Shown one piece after another: positions 1-12,992 of a DNA stretch of 64,000 bases; positions within the stretch are counted from its first letter, which is position 1, and the number at the start of each line of letters is the position of its first letter. A model generated the notes under the pieces. That model was not told the origin of the DNA. It did not search any database and worked only from the letters and a program-made list of their open reading frames with translations. Position numbers and translations under genes: made by a program. This DNA is from Impatiens glandulifera (lineage: Eukaryota; Streptophyta; Magnoliopsida; Ericales; Balsaminaceae), in the NCBI RefSeq assembly GCF_907164915.1, contig NC_061866.1:23267905-23331904 (forward strand), given 5' to 3'.

Positions 1-1183
1 TTAAATGAATCTATTTTTGATAGTACGTATGTTTAAACGACATTTTATTAGTATATACGTCTAAATAAACTAGTTGTACAAGTACATAGGTGTAAAAAAG
101 CTTATTTCCTATATATATTTATAATTTGGAAAATCAATTACAAATATTTCTGCAATTCGATTTCCATTATTTAGTTTGAAATTTTCTTTATAATACAATT
201 CTTAATAACCAAAACAAACATTAATTATATGACAAATTCTTAATAAACTAACATAATTCATTACAAATTTGCAAAATAAATTTGTAAATTAAATTCATCA
301 AGTACTAATTTTCCAAAAATATGAAAAACATGCAAAAATTTGACACAAAATGACATTTCCAAAAAGATCCAAATTATGTTTCACTCCATCCATTGATATA
401 TTTTCAATCCATATTCATTTATGCAAACTAGTAGAAATTTAACAAAATGAGTAATTAGATTTAATATCTAGTTTATATATTAAACAATGTACAATTCGAA
501 TTTTCTTATAACTTTGGCAGTCCAAGACTCATCCCATTCTTAAAGTGCATTCTCTAACAACATTTGCCAATATTATACAACTCATATTTTGGACATAAAA
601 CTAAATCACATGAAAAATTACTATATAAATTGCATAAAACACTAACTTATTAATTACACAACAGTAAATATGAAACTAAATCAATTGACAACATTAAAGA
701 ACTGATATATTGGACATAAAACTAAATCACTTAAAAACATACTAAATAAATTACAGAAAACACTAACCTATTAACTTGACAACATTAAACATGAAATTAA
801 ATCTCATGACAACATTAAAGAACTCATATATTGGACATAAAACTAAATCACTTGAAAACTTACTAAATAAATTGCATAAAACACTAACATATTAATTAGA
901 CAATGTTAAACATGAAACTAAATCACTTGACAACATTAAAGAACTCATATATTTGACATAAAATATATATTTGACAAATCAACATGCTGAAAGTATTAAG
1001 GATTAAACATGATCTTACTAAATAACTACATTATTTTTGTCATCTACCTATTAATTATTCAAACCAATAATTTCGCATACTTAAATATATATGATTATAA
1101 CTAACATTAATATCATTTTATGATAATATCATACCCTTACATTTGAATATAAATTGAAAAATAAACAATTATGATATGATCGT
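1..1183. other. AT-rich non-coding stretch with short tandem repeat
   Basis: I see no coding potential here. The only structure is the ~120-bp repeat listed separately (579-962). The stretch lies downstream of the minus-strand CACTA transposase relic, so it may include that element's non-coding end, but I found no convincing CACTA terminus. Confidence 0.6.
579..962. repeat. ~120-bp direct tandem repeat, about 3 copies
   Basis: The phrase 'CTCATATATTGGACATAAAACT' in variant forms recurs near 580, 700, 820 and 940, followed each time by 'AAATCACTTGA', 'ACTAAATAAATT' and 'AAAACACTAAC'. The copies are diverged by substitutions and small indels. Such arrays are common in subterminal parts of CACTA elements, but that link is an inference. 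Confidence 0.75.
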
Positions 1184-3330
1184 TCAATACCTATAATATG
1201 AATCGACCTCTGGACAATTTAGTAGAAAATACATATGAGCAACTAATATTTCTTCGCTGGTCATAAATCTCTTTGAACCACCACTTTTAAGTCTATGGTA
1301 ATTGAAAATAAAAATTGGTTGTTCATTTTTTTCATTAACCCTTCCGTATTCTTTTGCGGTTGTTTTTGTTTGCAATTTACATTCAATTTTAAATAATACG
1401 AAGTAATGTTGATATTTCTTCAAGAATATAGGCATTGCATATGGATGTTTCAATTCTACCTTCACTTTTTCACATTATTCTTCTCATTCTTTAAAAATCC
1501 AAATTGAAAAGGGGTACAAATTGTCAAGTATCTCTAATTATTTTGTTCAAAGATAATACAAAATATGTATGTAAATACCTCTCGAAGGGATACATCCATC
1601 TGTATTACATAGGACCTCATATTTTTTCTTCATATGGTAAATGTATCAAAAGATGTTTTATTGAATCAAAAAAGGAAGGTGAAAAAATCTTCTCTATGTT
1701 GCATACAAATACATGAATTTGAGCTTTTAAGTTATCCACTTTGTCTAAGCTCAAAGTTCAATAATTAAGGTCATGCATGCAATTATTTAAATTAGTCAAG
1801 GTTCCCCATACAAATTTAGGTAACATTTTCCTTCATGCATTTGTCAATAAATTTTCTAAAAAAAAATGACAATCGTGACTTTTCAATCCGATCAACCTAG
1901 ATTCAGTTGTGTCAATGCATCTTGACAATTTGGATACATAACCATCTAGAAATTTCAACGTCTTCATTCATTTGCAAATTATGATATTTTCTTCCATCGT
2001 CAAGGTATAAGAAGCCTTCTTAGGCTTACGAGATATTGTATCAGGATCAACATTTAACTTTGGACGATTACAATCAAGAAACATATCATTCATAGAGTTA
2101 ATGTTGTCGTTCTTCATAGCCTTCACATTCATAATGGTGTTTATAATGTTTTCAAACGCATTGTTTTCAATTTGAATAAAATACAAGTTATGTTGAATGA
2201 TAAGTTTTGACCAATACGGAAGTTCCCAAAAGATACTTCTCTTTGTCCACTTATGATGTTCACCAAGTCCATGAAGATACTCATTGGGAGTTTCACTTTC
2301 AAGCTTGTAATGTGAAATTGTAGACCATATATCATTACCATATTTTATATGGAGATGATGAGTTGTTTCCACCCGATCTTTTGTAAATTTTTTTGTTTCA
2401 TTTCTGTAAGGATACTCCGTCAACAAAAATTATCTATTAAAATCAAAATAACAAGCTTTTCAGCCATTTTAATCGAAAAGATTTAGTTTTTTTCATACAT
2501 ATTAGACAACTAATTCCACGAGTACTCTAACCAAAACATTCTATAAGCAGGAAAATCACTAATAATCCACAACAATATTGCATTCATGTTAAAATTTTCA
2601 TCACAAGAAACATCATAGATAGGAACACCAATATTACACAGCATTTGTAACTCTTTTATCAATGGTTGAAGGAAAATATCAATATTTCTTTGTGGAATTT
2701 TTGGTCCAAGAATAATTAGTGAAATAAACCTATACGATAATTTCATGCACATACCCGGTGGTATATTATAGGGTGTTAGAGCCAAAATGAATATAATTTT
2801 CCACACGCTCCGAAAATAGTAAATCCTTCTAAATAAAGGCCAAGTCGAATATTTCTATGCTCGAGTGCAAATATTGGATAATAATGATTAAATCTCTTTC
2901 AAGACTCTCCATCAAAAGGATGACACATTATCCAAGGTTTATTAACTTGACTACCATGCCATGTCATGTGAGCGGCTATCACATTCGATGCGTACAACCT
3001 ATACAACATGGGAGCAAATGGTAAATAAAAGAGTTGTTTATGGGGATTCGACTTAATTGCATTTTTTTTAATATGGAGAGATTACAAAACCTGCTTGATT
3101 GTTTAACAATAATTATCCCCAATAAAGTATACAACCATCTCAACATACATCGATTCTAATCACAAGCAACCCTAAATCTTTAACCAAGTTCTTCATGCTA
3201 TAAAAACTATCTTCCATACAATTATTTTATGGTAATATTGACCTAATGTAGTCCAGATTTTAATTTATGCTCGGGCCAATTGTTCTCAGATTTCACATTA
3301 AATTGTTTTACCGTAGTTGATGGCTTACTC
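1184..3330 (-). pseudogene. CACTA (En/Spm) transposase relic, TNP2 + DUF4218
   Basis: On the minus strand, segments match the order of plant CACTA TNP2-type transposases. From the N-terminal side: 'KNLVKDLGL' with a CILYW motif (~3110-3210); 'APMLYRLYASNVIAAH' then 'TWHGSQVNKPW' (~2940-3020); 'RNIRLGLYLEGFTIFGA' (~2810-2860); 'LTPYNIPPGMCMKL' and 'DFPAYRMF' (2510-2806); 'SIFWELPYWSKLIIQHNL' (~2170-2240). The DUF4218 part follows: 'GLKSHDCH' (~1875), 'EKIFSPSFFD' and 'YRWMYPFERYL' (~1590-1690), and 'SEEILVAHMYFLLNCPEV' near 1200. The family transposase is cut-and-paste. This copy has several in-frame stops and frameshifts, so it is dead. The plus-strand ORF at 1504-1716 is its antisense shadow. 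Terminal inverted repeats were not identified. Confidence 0.9.
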
Positions 3331-4057
3331 TTGCTTTGATGACCAGGCCAGATTGGTTGATGTGCCACGTTCAATGCTTTCCAGAACCTTTAAGATAAAA
3401 TGTGTGTGTTTAAATTTGTTAGAATCTCCATTCCCCACATTTAGTTGATAACTTGATGTCATGTCATATATTATTGACTCTTACGCATTTGATCTATCAT
3501 TGTAACCTAGCAAAGGTCGTTTACATTGATAGTTGTATATCTTTGAGTTTGAAATTGGTTCCCCATAAGAAGCTCACGTATAATAGTTTTTCATGAATCC
3601 ATGTCTTAGAAAATGATTATGACATAATTCTAACGTAATGAACTATTGAATATGATATTTTTGGCAAAGACACTTGATTTTTTCACCATCCATATAAACA
3701 AGTTTAGTTGAGACAAATGAAATGAACTCTTTTAAATGTTTTAAAAAAATTTCAATGCATTCAATTTTATTATTGTACATTCAAACTCGATCCTCCCTCA
3801 TTTTGTAATCTTAATATATATATAAATATATATATATATATAATCAATTATAAGAGTAATATGTATTTATCTAAATATTATAAATCATGTATATAAAATC
3901 AAATATAAGAATAATATATGATATATATAATCTAAGACAAGATAAAAATAATGTGTTAAATGTATTCAAGATATTGATCTTTGTTGATCAAATGGTGAAA
4001 ATTCCCTAAAAAAGTGATACAACATGGAGACATACATAAAAATAAGAATGTTATATA

Positions 4058-4096
<39 letters not shown>

Positions 4097-4319
4097 GATG
4101 AAGATAGATGATAAAGAAATATATGGAAAAACTTGATGTTCTTGATCAAAAGATGAAGATAAAAGATAGAAGATAGATAGAGATATTGAATTGTATAAAA
4201 TGTAGAAGATGAAGTGTAGGAAGTACACAAGTATATTATTTATTGGTGGTAGTTAGAAATATTAAATACTTTATTAACACTAAAATTGTTACTAGTTTAA
4301 TTAGTTTAAACGTGAAATA
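3331..4319. other. AT-rich non-coding, includes (TA)n microsatellite
   Basis: I see no gene. It contains a (TA)n run at about 4058-4094 and shorter TA runs near 3820-3842. The minus-strand ORF across 3956-4228 is a low-complexity translation of the TA run and is not credible as a gene. Confidence 0.6.
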
Positions 4320-4393
4320 GGAATCCCAAATAGGTTTTGTAACAATATGTATAATCGATTTTGCAAAGATTATAACAATTTAACGATTACATG

Positions 4394-5926
4394 TGTTGGG
4401 TCAAATTATTTTGACTAAGTATCAAAGTAGTTTGACTATTGGAATTTTGATGATTTGATGTATATAAAACTCAATCTAAGCCGTGTAATTGTTTTTGGTG
4501 CAGGTGTATCGAAAACAGGTTATATTAGACTAAGTCTTAATGAGGTTCATTAGACTGATTTGGCATTAGATGCATTGAGTTAGATGTGCAGTCTAACAGA
4601 CGTAGTTAGACGTGCAATCTAACAGACGGAGTTATACGTGCAGTTTAACAGACGTAGTTAGATGTGCAGTCTAACAGACGTAGTTAGACGTGTAGTCTAA
4701 CAGACAAAGTTAAACGTGCAGTCTAACAGACGTAGTTAGACGTGCAGTCTAACAGACGTAGTTAGACGTGCAGTCTAACAGACAAGAGTTAGACATACAG
4801 TCTAACTCCTTCAAATTATTCTAAAAGGATGTAGAGTTAGACGTGCAGTCTAATTAATGAGAGTTAGACGTGCAGTCTAACTCCTTCAGATTAGTCTGAA
4901 AGAATGTTTAGTTAGACGTGCAGTTTAACTAATGGAAGTTAGACGTGCGGTCTAACTCCTTCAGATTAGTCCAAAGGGATGTGTTATTAGACTTATTGTC
5001 TAATCCTATTAGACTGGGTGGTCTAATGGATGGATCAGGCTAATAGACGGGGGTGTCTAATTTCATTAGACGAGGTCGTTTAAGTGAAATACGTCTAATG
5101 CTATGCTTGAGTTGTTGCTTGAAGCTAGAACCTGTCTACCCACGATCAACTAGCTGTACGCTACTCCTGCTCCTCTTTCTAGTGAAGATCAGTACGACAG
5201 CTAGTTGCAACCAATTGATTAATTCCACGTAAGCAAATATTCTTCCCACTACTTGTTTTGTAGGAATATCCTTGAAGAATATTTGGCGTACTATCAGACT
5301 GGTACGACCAAGATCCTAGTACTCAGAGTCTGTTGTGTACTATGGAGGCGTTCCAATGGAAGCTCGCCACGTGTCATTATTGAAGATTCGACCATTGGTA
5401 CCTATTCCTTATTTAAACATTCTCAAGGACAACGGAAGAACTGCTAGAATTACAGAGTATTCCATCTACGTATATAAACGAGCTGCTTTCTTGGGTTTTA
5501 CTGTGTTCAATCAAGAGAAAGTTAGAATATAAACATTGTTTTAGCTGAGTGATATTCTTCATCATATTGTAAGTTGAAGAGAGTCTGTTTTGTTCAACAG
5601 TGAACTAATCGTGCAATTGTATTTGATTCAAAGTAATTTATAGTGAATCCTTCCGGTGGTTGGAAGAAGAGGTGACGTAAGAGAGTTAGCTTCGAACATC
5701 CATAAACAAACTGCTGTATCTTTTCCATTGTGTCATCTTCTTATTCTTGGTTCTTAGCTTCAAACATGAGCAAACATTTCTGCACTTGAATCGTTCAAGA
5801 GTTTGTAAAGGTTTGTGCAAAATATAAAGTGATTTAAATCATTTATAAGATTTCTATCAAACCGTTTTTCTTAAGCCGACATCAATAGCCAGACCCCCGT
5901 CTCTATTTCTATTGTCGATCCTATCA
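4394..5926 (+). mobile_element. Solo LTR of Ty1/copia family, alpha type, TSD ACATG
   Basis: It starts TGTTGGGTCAAAT and ends GATCCTATCA, the same termini as the LTRs of the complete element at 51105-62388. The 5-bp sequence ACATG flanks both sides (4389-4393 and 5927-5931), as expected of an LTR-retrotransposon insertion. No PBS or polypurine tract is next to it, so it is a solo LTR left by LTR-LTR recombination. Its 5' half holds a ~26-bp tandem repeat (about 4575-4800) of GTTAGAC-GTGCA-GTCTAAC hairpin units, followed by longer TTAGAC/GTCTAA units to about 5100. The 3' half (about 5150-5926) is conserved with other LTRs of the family and likely holds the U3/R/U5 boundaries. Confidence 0.93.
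4575..5105. repeat. Hairpin-unit minisatellite inside LTR (26-bp units)
   Basis: About eight ~26-bp units, each containing GTTAGAC, a 5-nt loop (GTGCA) and GTCTAAC, are followed by longer units that alternate GTTAGAC...GTCTAAC with CTTCAGA...TCTGAA-type stems. Each unit is a short inverted repeat able to fold back in RNA or single-stranded DNA. Confidence 0.85.
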
Positions 5927-6720
5927 ACATGGATTAGTGCAAAGGTTATTGCACTCTCATAAAGGGGAATTATATCTAAGAGTTGAAAAATATTTACAAA
6001 ATTTGTCATTCGATCTGCACTAGGATTCACATCAATATATATATTATTGATAATGAAAATATTAAAGCAATCTGATGAAGAACACGGATTAGTGCAAAAT
6101 TTATTGCATTCTGAAACATGGGATTTCTACTCGTGAGTTGAAAAATATTACTAAAAATGTAATTCGATCTGCACTACTTTTCACAATAATACGTATTATT
6201 GATATTGCAAACATTAAAAGAATTTAGCGATGAACATAAATTAATGCAAAATTTATTGCACTCTTAAACAAGAGATTTCTACCATGGAGTTGAATAATAT
6301 TACTAAATATTTTATTCGATCTATACAGGGTTTCACAATAATAAGTATTTTTGATATTGCAGACATTAAAATAATGTGGTGTTGAACAAGGTTTTTTGCA
6401 AATACTTTTCACTCTTAAATATGGGATTTGTACTTGAGAGTTGAATAATATTTACTAAATATATCATTCGATCTGCACTAGGGTTTGCAATAAAATGTAT
6501 TATTGATATTGATAATATTACAACAATTTGACGATGAACGTTGATCAGTGCAAAGGTTATTGTACTCTCATTTAGGACAAGAGTTACAAAATATGATATT
6601 CGATCCGCAATAGGTTTTGCAATAATACGTATTATTGTTATTGCAAAAGTTACAGAAATGTGGCGATAACCTAGATTAATGCAAAATTTATTGAACATTC
6701 ATATTATAGCCGTGAGATGA

Positions 6721-9110
6721 AACTTTTTTTACTAAACAAGACATCGATCAAAAATATTATTCGCAATAATTTTCATGGAAATTATGTCTAAAAAAGCGTA
6801 ATTGTTATAAAATTGAATGTATAATTTATTTATTTTAAGTCAAACTATATGAATAAATCATAACCATAAACTTTTCAAAAATTATGTAAACAAAAAACAT
6901 AAATAGTCATAACCATAAACTGTTAAAAATTAGTCAACTACCATGTTCAAGGAACCAAAAAATATCAAACAAATTCTCAAAACTTCAAAAATATCCATCA
7001 AAAGAAATTAAATTACATTTATTGTTCTTCCTTTTCTTGCTTCCATTAAATTTATCCATGTTTCTTTCAATCTTATTCGCATCCAAAGAACCCACCACAT
7101 AATCTATCTAGTTATTCTACACCAATAATACATCTTTTATTTATAAAATCAATAAAAACAACAAAATAAGCATCAAAATAAACAGGGTAACATATTTATA
7201 AAAAAACCAAATATCTACAAATGAAATACATTTGTTGTCATCTCTTGGACAACCTAGATCGTTATATGATTGATTGTCCGTATATTCTCTAGGAGAATAT
7301 GCATTTCATCAAAGGAGGTGGGATTTTTAGTTAGTATTAGTCTTCATATCCTCCATCTGAACTTGTAGACTCGCTATTTTTAAAATAGATACGGCATGCT
7401 CCATCCCCACTCGATTTGGAGCTTATTGGTTTCAATGGAAATAGTTGTTGCAAGCTTCGGTGTTCTTTGGTCCTCCGATAGGTCCTTACTATTGGAGGTT
7501 AAGTCGTAGCAAGGAGTATCCTCACCGTTTAAAACCAATCGAAGATGGAGGAGCTATGAGTCATTGAAAGTAATCGATTATGTGTAGAACTAGTGGAAAC
7601 CATGATGAATATTTGATAATAAAAAAATGGCTGAAGAGAGAGATTGAAGGAAGGGTTTTAAGAAGGATTTTTTTTTGTATAGAGAGATTTTGATATGATA
7701 AAAAAATCTTGAAGATATGGGAAGATATATTAAAGAGAGTGATGAAATGATGAAAAATAATAAATAGGAAGATAAATTGATTGAAACAATGAAACGATGA
7801 CTTGTGAAAGTGAAAAAGACACAAGGAAACATAATTTAATATGAACCGCAACTAATTTTGCATTAAATATTTATTAATATTTTAAATTGTTGGATTTATG
7901 TATAAATTCATATAGTTTAATACACATTATAATGCTAAAATATTATTTATAATTGTTAATGTAAAAGGTATTAAAAATAGATTAGCCATAAATGTTTTCA
8001 AAACTTTTAAATATTATTGAAATGTAGTTTTTAATAATATGATATTATACAATTGCAGAAGTTTTTTTGAAAAAATTATGTATAATGTTTAATGTAAAAC
8101 GTTTTTAAAACTATTAAATATTAATGCAACGTAGTTTGCAATAGATATTATTACAGAATTAATTGCGAAGAGATTATATATAAGACTGAATACATAACTT
8201 AATGCTATTATATTACAAATATTTCGAAAAATATTTACAAAATTATTAAATATAATTCTAATATAGTTTGCAATTATATATAAAATTGAATTGTAGTACT
8301 AATTACAATAATATATTTATGTTAATACAATATACATTACAAATTTCATTATCAAAATTAGACTAATTACTTTAGAATTTAATTTGCGATAATTAGAGTC
8401 TTATTTATATAATATTTATTATAATTATTAATGAAAATATATTTTATTGTAAAAGATTTTACAAATATTAAAGTCAATATGTTTTAGTGATATTATCAAT
8501 ATTATTCTTTATCTAATATGTTTTAGTGATATTATCAATATTATTCTTTATCTAATTTATTACTAGATTAGGTGCAAGAAGTTGTTGAAATTTAGAAAAA
8601 AATATTACATTTTTTATATTTTTAGTGATATATTTTACGATATATTTTTTAAATTATATTTTCACTAAAAATAAATTTTGTTAAAAATATAATTTGGAAA
8701 ATTTGCAATATTAATATTTTTTATTGCAACCTGGATGGTAGTTCTTAAAATCTTACATTAAAAAAATTATTGCACCCATATATTGTGATTTGACAAATTT
8801 TTTAGTGTATAATGTATTACTTATTGCACATTACTTACTTAACTTACACATAAAAATATATTAAAAGAAAGTTACTGACCTACAATACAAACATTAGGCC
8901 TATTTCAAAATATATATTAAAATATTAATAAAGTTAAAATACAAATGGTGTTTAATTTGATAAAATATTAATTTTTGAATCATAATTGATTTTATAATAA
9001 TGTCTTATGTCACCATGTGACCATAGCATATATAGCATAACGGCATAATTATTGATAATTTGTGGGTGTATGCTTAGTGAAGCATCCAGTCATGTGTGAT
9101 GCCATCAAAG
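6721..9110. other. Gene-free AT-rich DNA
   Basis: I see no coding region. There is a perfect 39-bp direct duplication at 8479-8556. Near 8570-8830 the sequence is rich in 'TTTTTAGTG'-like and 'TTGCAA'-like motifs that may be the edge of an old DNA element; no matching opposite end was found. Confidence 0.6.
8479..8556. repeat. 39-bp direct tandem duplication (2 copies)
   Basis: The 39-bp block starting ATGTTTTAGTGATATT occurs twice back to back with almost no differences. It is a recent local slippage or duplication event in non-coding DNA. Confidence 0.85.
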
Positions 9111-10489
9111 TTATGCATGACATGCTTGGAAGACAAGCCACAAACTTATATAAATTTCTTTCCCATGGGTAAGTTAAAATTGATATTTACCTCTTACAGG
9201 AACTTACTAAAATATATTATATTTAATTAATTATGAAAAAATATTAACAATATTACCTTTTAATATGTGTGTTTGATCACTTGGATGTCAATAGCACCTC
9301 CCTTCATACGTTTTTAAGTGATGCTTTTGCTTTAATTATTTTTTTTAAAATTCATAAAAAAATTGAAAATAACTAAAATTAATATTTTTATGAAATTAAA
9401 AATTATTTTTCATAAGAGCATGTTTGGCTATAATTTTATCATTTCATATACATATTTTTATTATAATTTTTTTAAAAAAATCAAGATTTGTACTATGAGG
9501 CCAATAGTCTATGATCATGATAAACGACACTCTTGTATTTGGCCATGAGTTTAATCTTCTATGTCATCTTTAGATTTATGATAGGACGTAGCTTGACTAC
9601 CTAACACAGATAAGCTTATAAAAAAATATTTGTGTAAAAATAGTTCTAAAAAATGCCCAAACATATATTAGTAGAGACCATAATCTTCATAGCCACGTGA
9701 GACATAATACCAAATCTCTTTCTCATATGTAAACAAACAACTAACCTGTTTTCAAAAATCTCAAATTTTATAGTGTTTTACACTAATATGAATTTTCATA
9801 ATTTTGCAAGAAAAATTAGGTGACGACTCATTAGTTTAAAGATTATTTTTTATTCGATAAAACTAAAATGGACTTTAATTAAACTTACCATTTATTCATA
9901 ATCTCATCCGAGATTCAACAAAAGAGAAAAGAGAAAATGATGTGATTTGATTATCGAGTCTTTACGATAACAATTTTATCGAAAGAATACTTTTTGTGAT
10001 GCATCCAAAACCGTACGCGGTTTATATTGTGTCATTGTACTAACTTTGACGAATTATCGAACCCATTCACTACTATTTATATATGAATATTTATTTCGTC
10101 ACACCTTATGTTTGGATCGGTGTTACCAATAGAGATTAGGGTCTGACTATTGTTAGCAGCTAACGATAAATTCTTCGAAAATTATTCTTGTGAGGTATTA
10201 GTATCTATTTATATTCTTCACAAATCCTCCTAACTCATGAAACTGATTCAAGTGTGGAGGTGTTCGTCGGATTCAAGGAGTTTTATGGATGTTCGGAAAT
10301 AAAACTCATATGTCACCCGTTCTTTCACAACCGGAATGATATCCACCAAATACATTGAGTCGAATACAACTTACTAATCTATCTAACACTCTATTGAACA
10401 GAACAATCTTTGTTCAACTTACAATGTTCTCACAACTAGACAATAATTAAATTTCTCTCTTGATCTGGAAGGATGTAAGAAGTTAGTAA
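9111..10489. repeat. Tandem segmental duplication, copy 1 (1.38 kb)
   Basis: This block is repeated at 10501-11879 with a constant offset of 1390 bp. I found only about three base differences (around 9363-9365 versus 10752-10755, and 10136 versus 11526). It contains about 1.0 kb of unique AT-rich DNA plus the first 381 bp (10109-10489) of a minus-strand copia LTR, preceded by the same CCTTA seen at the intact copy. No gene is visible; the small ORF at 9363-9548 is not convincing. Confidence 0.93.
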
Positions 10490-10500
10490 ATTTCTAAAAT
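10490..10500. other. 11-bp filler at duplication junction
   Basis: The bases ATTTCTAAAAT separate the two duplicate blocks and belong to neither. Short filler at a junction suggests end-joining repair rather than homologous unequal crossing-over; that is an inference. Confidence 0.7.
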
Positions 10501-11879
10501 TTATGCATGACATGCTTGGAAGACAAGCCACAAACTTATATAAATTTCTTTCCCATGGGTAAGTTAAAATTGATATTTACCTCTTACAGGAACTTACTAA
10601 AATATATTATATTTAATTAATTATGAAAAAATATTAACAATATTACCTTTTAATATGTGTGTTTGATCACTTGGATGTCAATAGCACCTCCCTTCATACG
10701 TTTTTAAGTGATGCTTTTGCTTTAATTATTTTTTTTAAAATTCATAAAAAATTAGAAAATAACTAAAATTAATATTTTTATGAAATTAAAAATTATTTTT
10801 CATAAGAGCATGTTTGGCTATAATTTTATCATTTCATATACATATTTTTATTATAATTTTTTTAAAAAAATCAAGATTTGTACTATGAGGCCAATAGTCT
10901 ATGATCATGATAAACGACACTCTTGTATTTGGCCATGAGTTTAATCTTCTATGTCATCTTTAGATTTATGATAGGACGTAGCTTGACTACCTAACACAGA
11001 TAAGCTTATAAAAAAATATTTGTGTAAAAATAGTTCTAAAAAATGCCCAAACATATATTAGTAGAGACCATAATCTTCATAGCCACGTGAGACATAATAC
11101 CAAATCTCTTTCTCATATGTAAACAAACAACTAACCTGTTTTCAAAAATCTCAAATTTTATAGTGTTTTACACTAATATGAATTTTCATAATTTTGCAAG
11201 AAAAATTAGGTGACGACTCATTAGTTTAAAGATTATTTTTTATTCGATAAAACTAAAATGGACTTTAATTAAACTTACCATTTATTCATAATCTCATCCG
11301 AGATTCAACAAAAGAGAAAAGAGAAAATGATGTGATTTGATTATCGAGTCTTTACGATAACAATTTTATCGAAAGAATACTTTTTGTGATGCATCCAAAA
11401 CCGTACGCGGTTTATATTGTGTCATTGTACTAACTTTGACGAATTATCGAACCCATTCACTACTATTTATATATGAATATTTATTTCGTCACACCTTATG
11501 TTTGGATCGGTGTTACCAATAGAGACTAGGGTCTGACTATTGTTAGCAGCTAACGATAAATTCTTCGAAAATTATTCTTGTGAGGTATTAGTATCTATTT
11601 ATATTCTTCACAAATCCTCCTAACTCATGAAACTGATTCAAGTGTGGAGGTGTTCGTCGGATTCAAGGAGTTTTATGGATGTTCGGAAATAAAACTCATA
11701 TGTCACCCGTTCTTTCACAACCGGAATGATATCCACCAAATACATTGAGTCGAATACAACTTACTAATCTATCTAACACTCTATTGAACAGAACAATCTT
11801 TGTTCAACTTACAATGTTCTCACAACTAGACAATAATTAAATTTCTCTCTTGATCTGGAAGGATGTAAGAAGTTAGTAA
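10501..11879. repeat. Tandem segmental duplication, copy 2 (1.38 kb)
   Basis: It is almost identical to 9111-10489. Here the LTR part continues beyond the duplication into a complete solo LTR (to 12987). This shows that the duplicated segment had its right breakpoint inside the LTR, and that the LTR insertion came before the duplication. Confidence 0.93.
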
Positions 11880-12987
11880 GAGCAAGAGCAAGAGCAAGAT
11901 TGTAGGCAAGACAGTAAGTTAGGTAATTAATAAGTGAAAAACTTGTTGAGTAAGTAATTCAGTTATCAAGTTAGCCAGTGATTCGGTCATTCATCCGTTG
12001 TCCTTGAGCATCTATTTGTAGTAAAATGACATCAATGGTCGAATCTTCTTTGTGGACACGTGGCATGTGTCCGTTGGATGGCCGCCCATAGTACTAGAGT
12101 ATAGAAGACTCTAAGCAATTGGATCGTGAACGTATCGAACTGGTAGTGCACCGAATATCCTCTGATATTGTCTTTTACTATATAGGAAGTTGGAAGGATA
12201 TTTGCGTACGTGGCATTCATTCATTTGATATAATTAGATGGCTTGTCAGACTGTATAGAAGTGAGTGTAGACGGAGTAGCAGACAGCTAGTTGATCATGG
12301 TTAGACGTATGCTTACTTCCTCGTCTAACTACGTTTCCCTTTAGACCACGTCTAAAGGATTTAGACGACCTCGTCTAACTACGCTTCCCTTTAGACCTCG
12401 TCTAACTACGCTTCCCTTTAGACCGCGTCTAAAGGAGTTAGACGTTCTCGTCTAACTACATTTCTCTTTAGACCTCATCTAAAGGAGTTAGACGACCTCA
12501 TCTAACTACGCTTTCCTTTAGACCGCATCTAAAGGAGTTAGACGTCATCGTCTAACTACGTTTCCCTTTAGACATTGTTTAAAGGAGTTAGACTACCACG
12601 TCTAACTACGTATCCCATTAGACCTAGTCTAAAGGAGATAGACGGCCTCGTCTAACTACGCTTCCCTTTGGACCTCGTCTAAAGGAGTTAGACGTCCTCG
12701 TATAACTACGTTTCCCTTTAGACCTTGTCTAAAGAAGTTAGACTACCACGTCTAACTACGATTGATGTCTATAATATCCTGATTTAGACCACGTCTAAAG
12801 TGGCATAATCTTATATATGTAGCTGCACAAAACAAATAGATAACTTAGAATATACTCTTTCAACATCATCAAAATCACGTTGTTAAGATAATATTCCAGA
12901 TCATAGTTTTTGTTTATTTCTATTTCAAGTTAATTATTTCTCAATTAATTAACTCTTTTCTTTACTTAGTTTTAATTTTTCTCAACA
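11499..12987 (-). mobile_element. Solo LTR of copia family, minus strand, TSD CCTTA
   Basis: Read on plus, it starts TGTTTGGATCGGTGTTACC and ends TTCTCAACA, matching LTR ends seen elsewhere in the window in reverse orientation. CCTTA flanks it at 11494-11498 and 12988-12992. It contains a repeat array at about 12300-12800. The conserved LTR part (11499-11880) resembles the LTR-derived sequences at 22753, 51105 and 59650. No PBS or polypurine tract adjoins it. Confidence 0.88.
12298..12800. repeat. Hairpin-unit array in solo LTR (~50-60 bp units)
   Basis: The array alternates GTTAGACG...CGTCTAAC stems (4-nt loops) with CCTTTAGAC...GTCTAAAGG stems (3-5-nt loops), joined by 'TACGCTTC'. About nine units are present, with point changes and some broken stems. 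Confidence 0.85.
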
Positions 12988-12992
12988 CCTTA

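Larger units (their letters stand above)
4320..6720. repeat. Diverged ~153-bp tandem repeat array, split by a solo LTR
   Basis: Units carry 'TTAGTGCAAAATTTATTGCACTCT', 'ATTCGATCTGCACTAGG' and 'AATAATACGTATTATTGATATTGCAAACATTA' in variant forms; the first block recurs near 5932, 6085, 6238, 6391, 6543 and 6672. The left flank of the solo LTR (4320-4393) ends in the middle of a unit and the right flank (from 5927) continues the same unit, so the LTR inserted into an existing array. Some units hold the 18-nt palindrome CAATAATACGTATTATTG. No coding sequence is visible. Confidence 0.75.

Noticed and set aside
1504..1716. Plus-strand ORF
   Set aside because: Antisense to the conserved DUF4218 'YRWMYPFERYL' region of the CACTA relic.
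8800..8820. TTTTTTAGTG as possible right end of the CACTA element
   Set aside because: No matching inverted end or 3-bp target duplication found on the left; AT-rich context makes chance matches likely.
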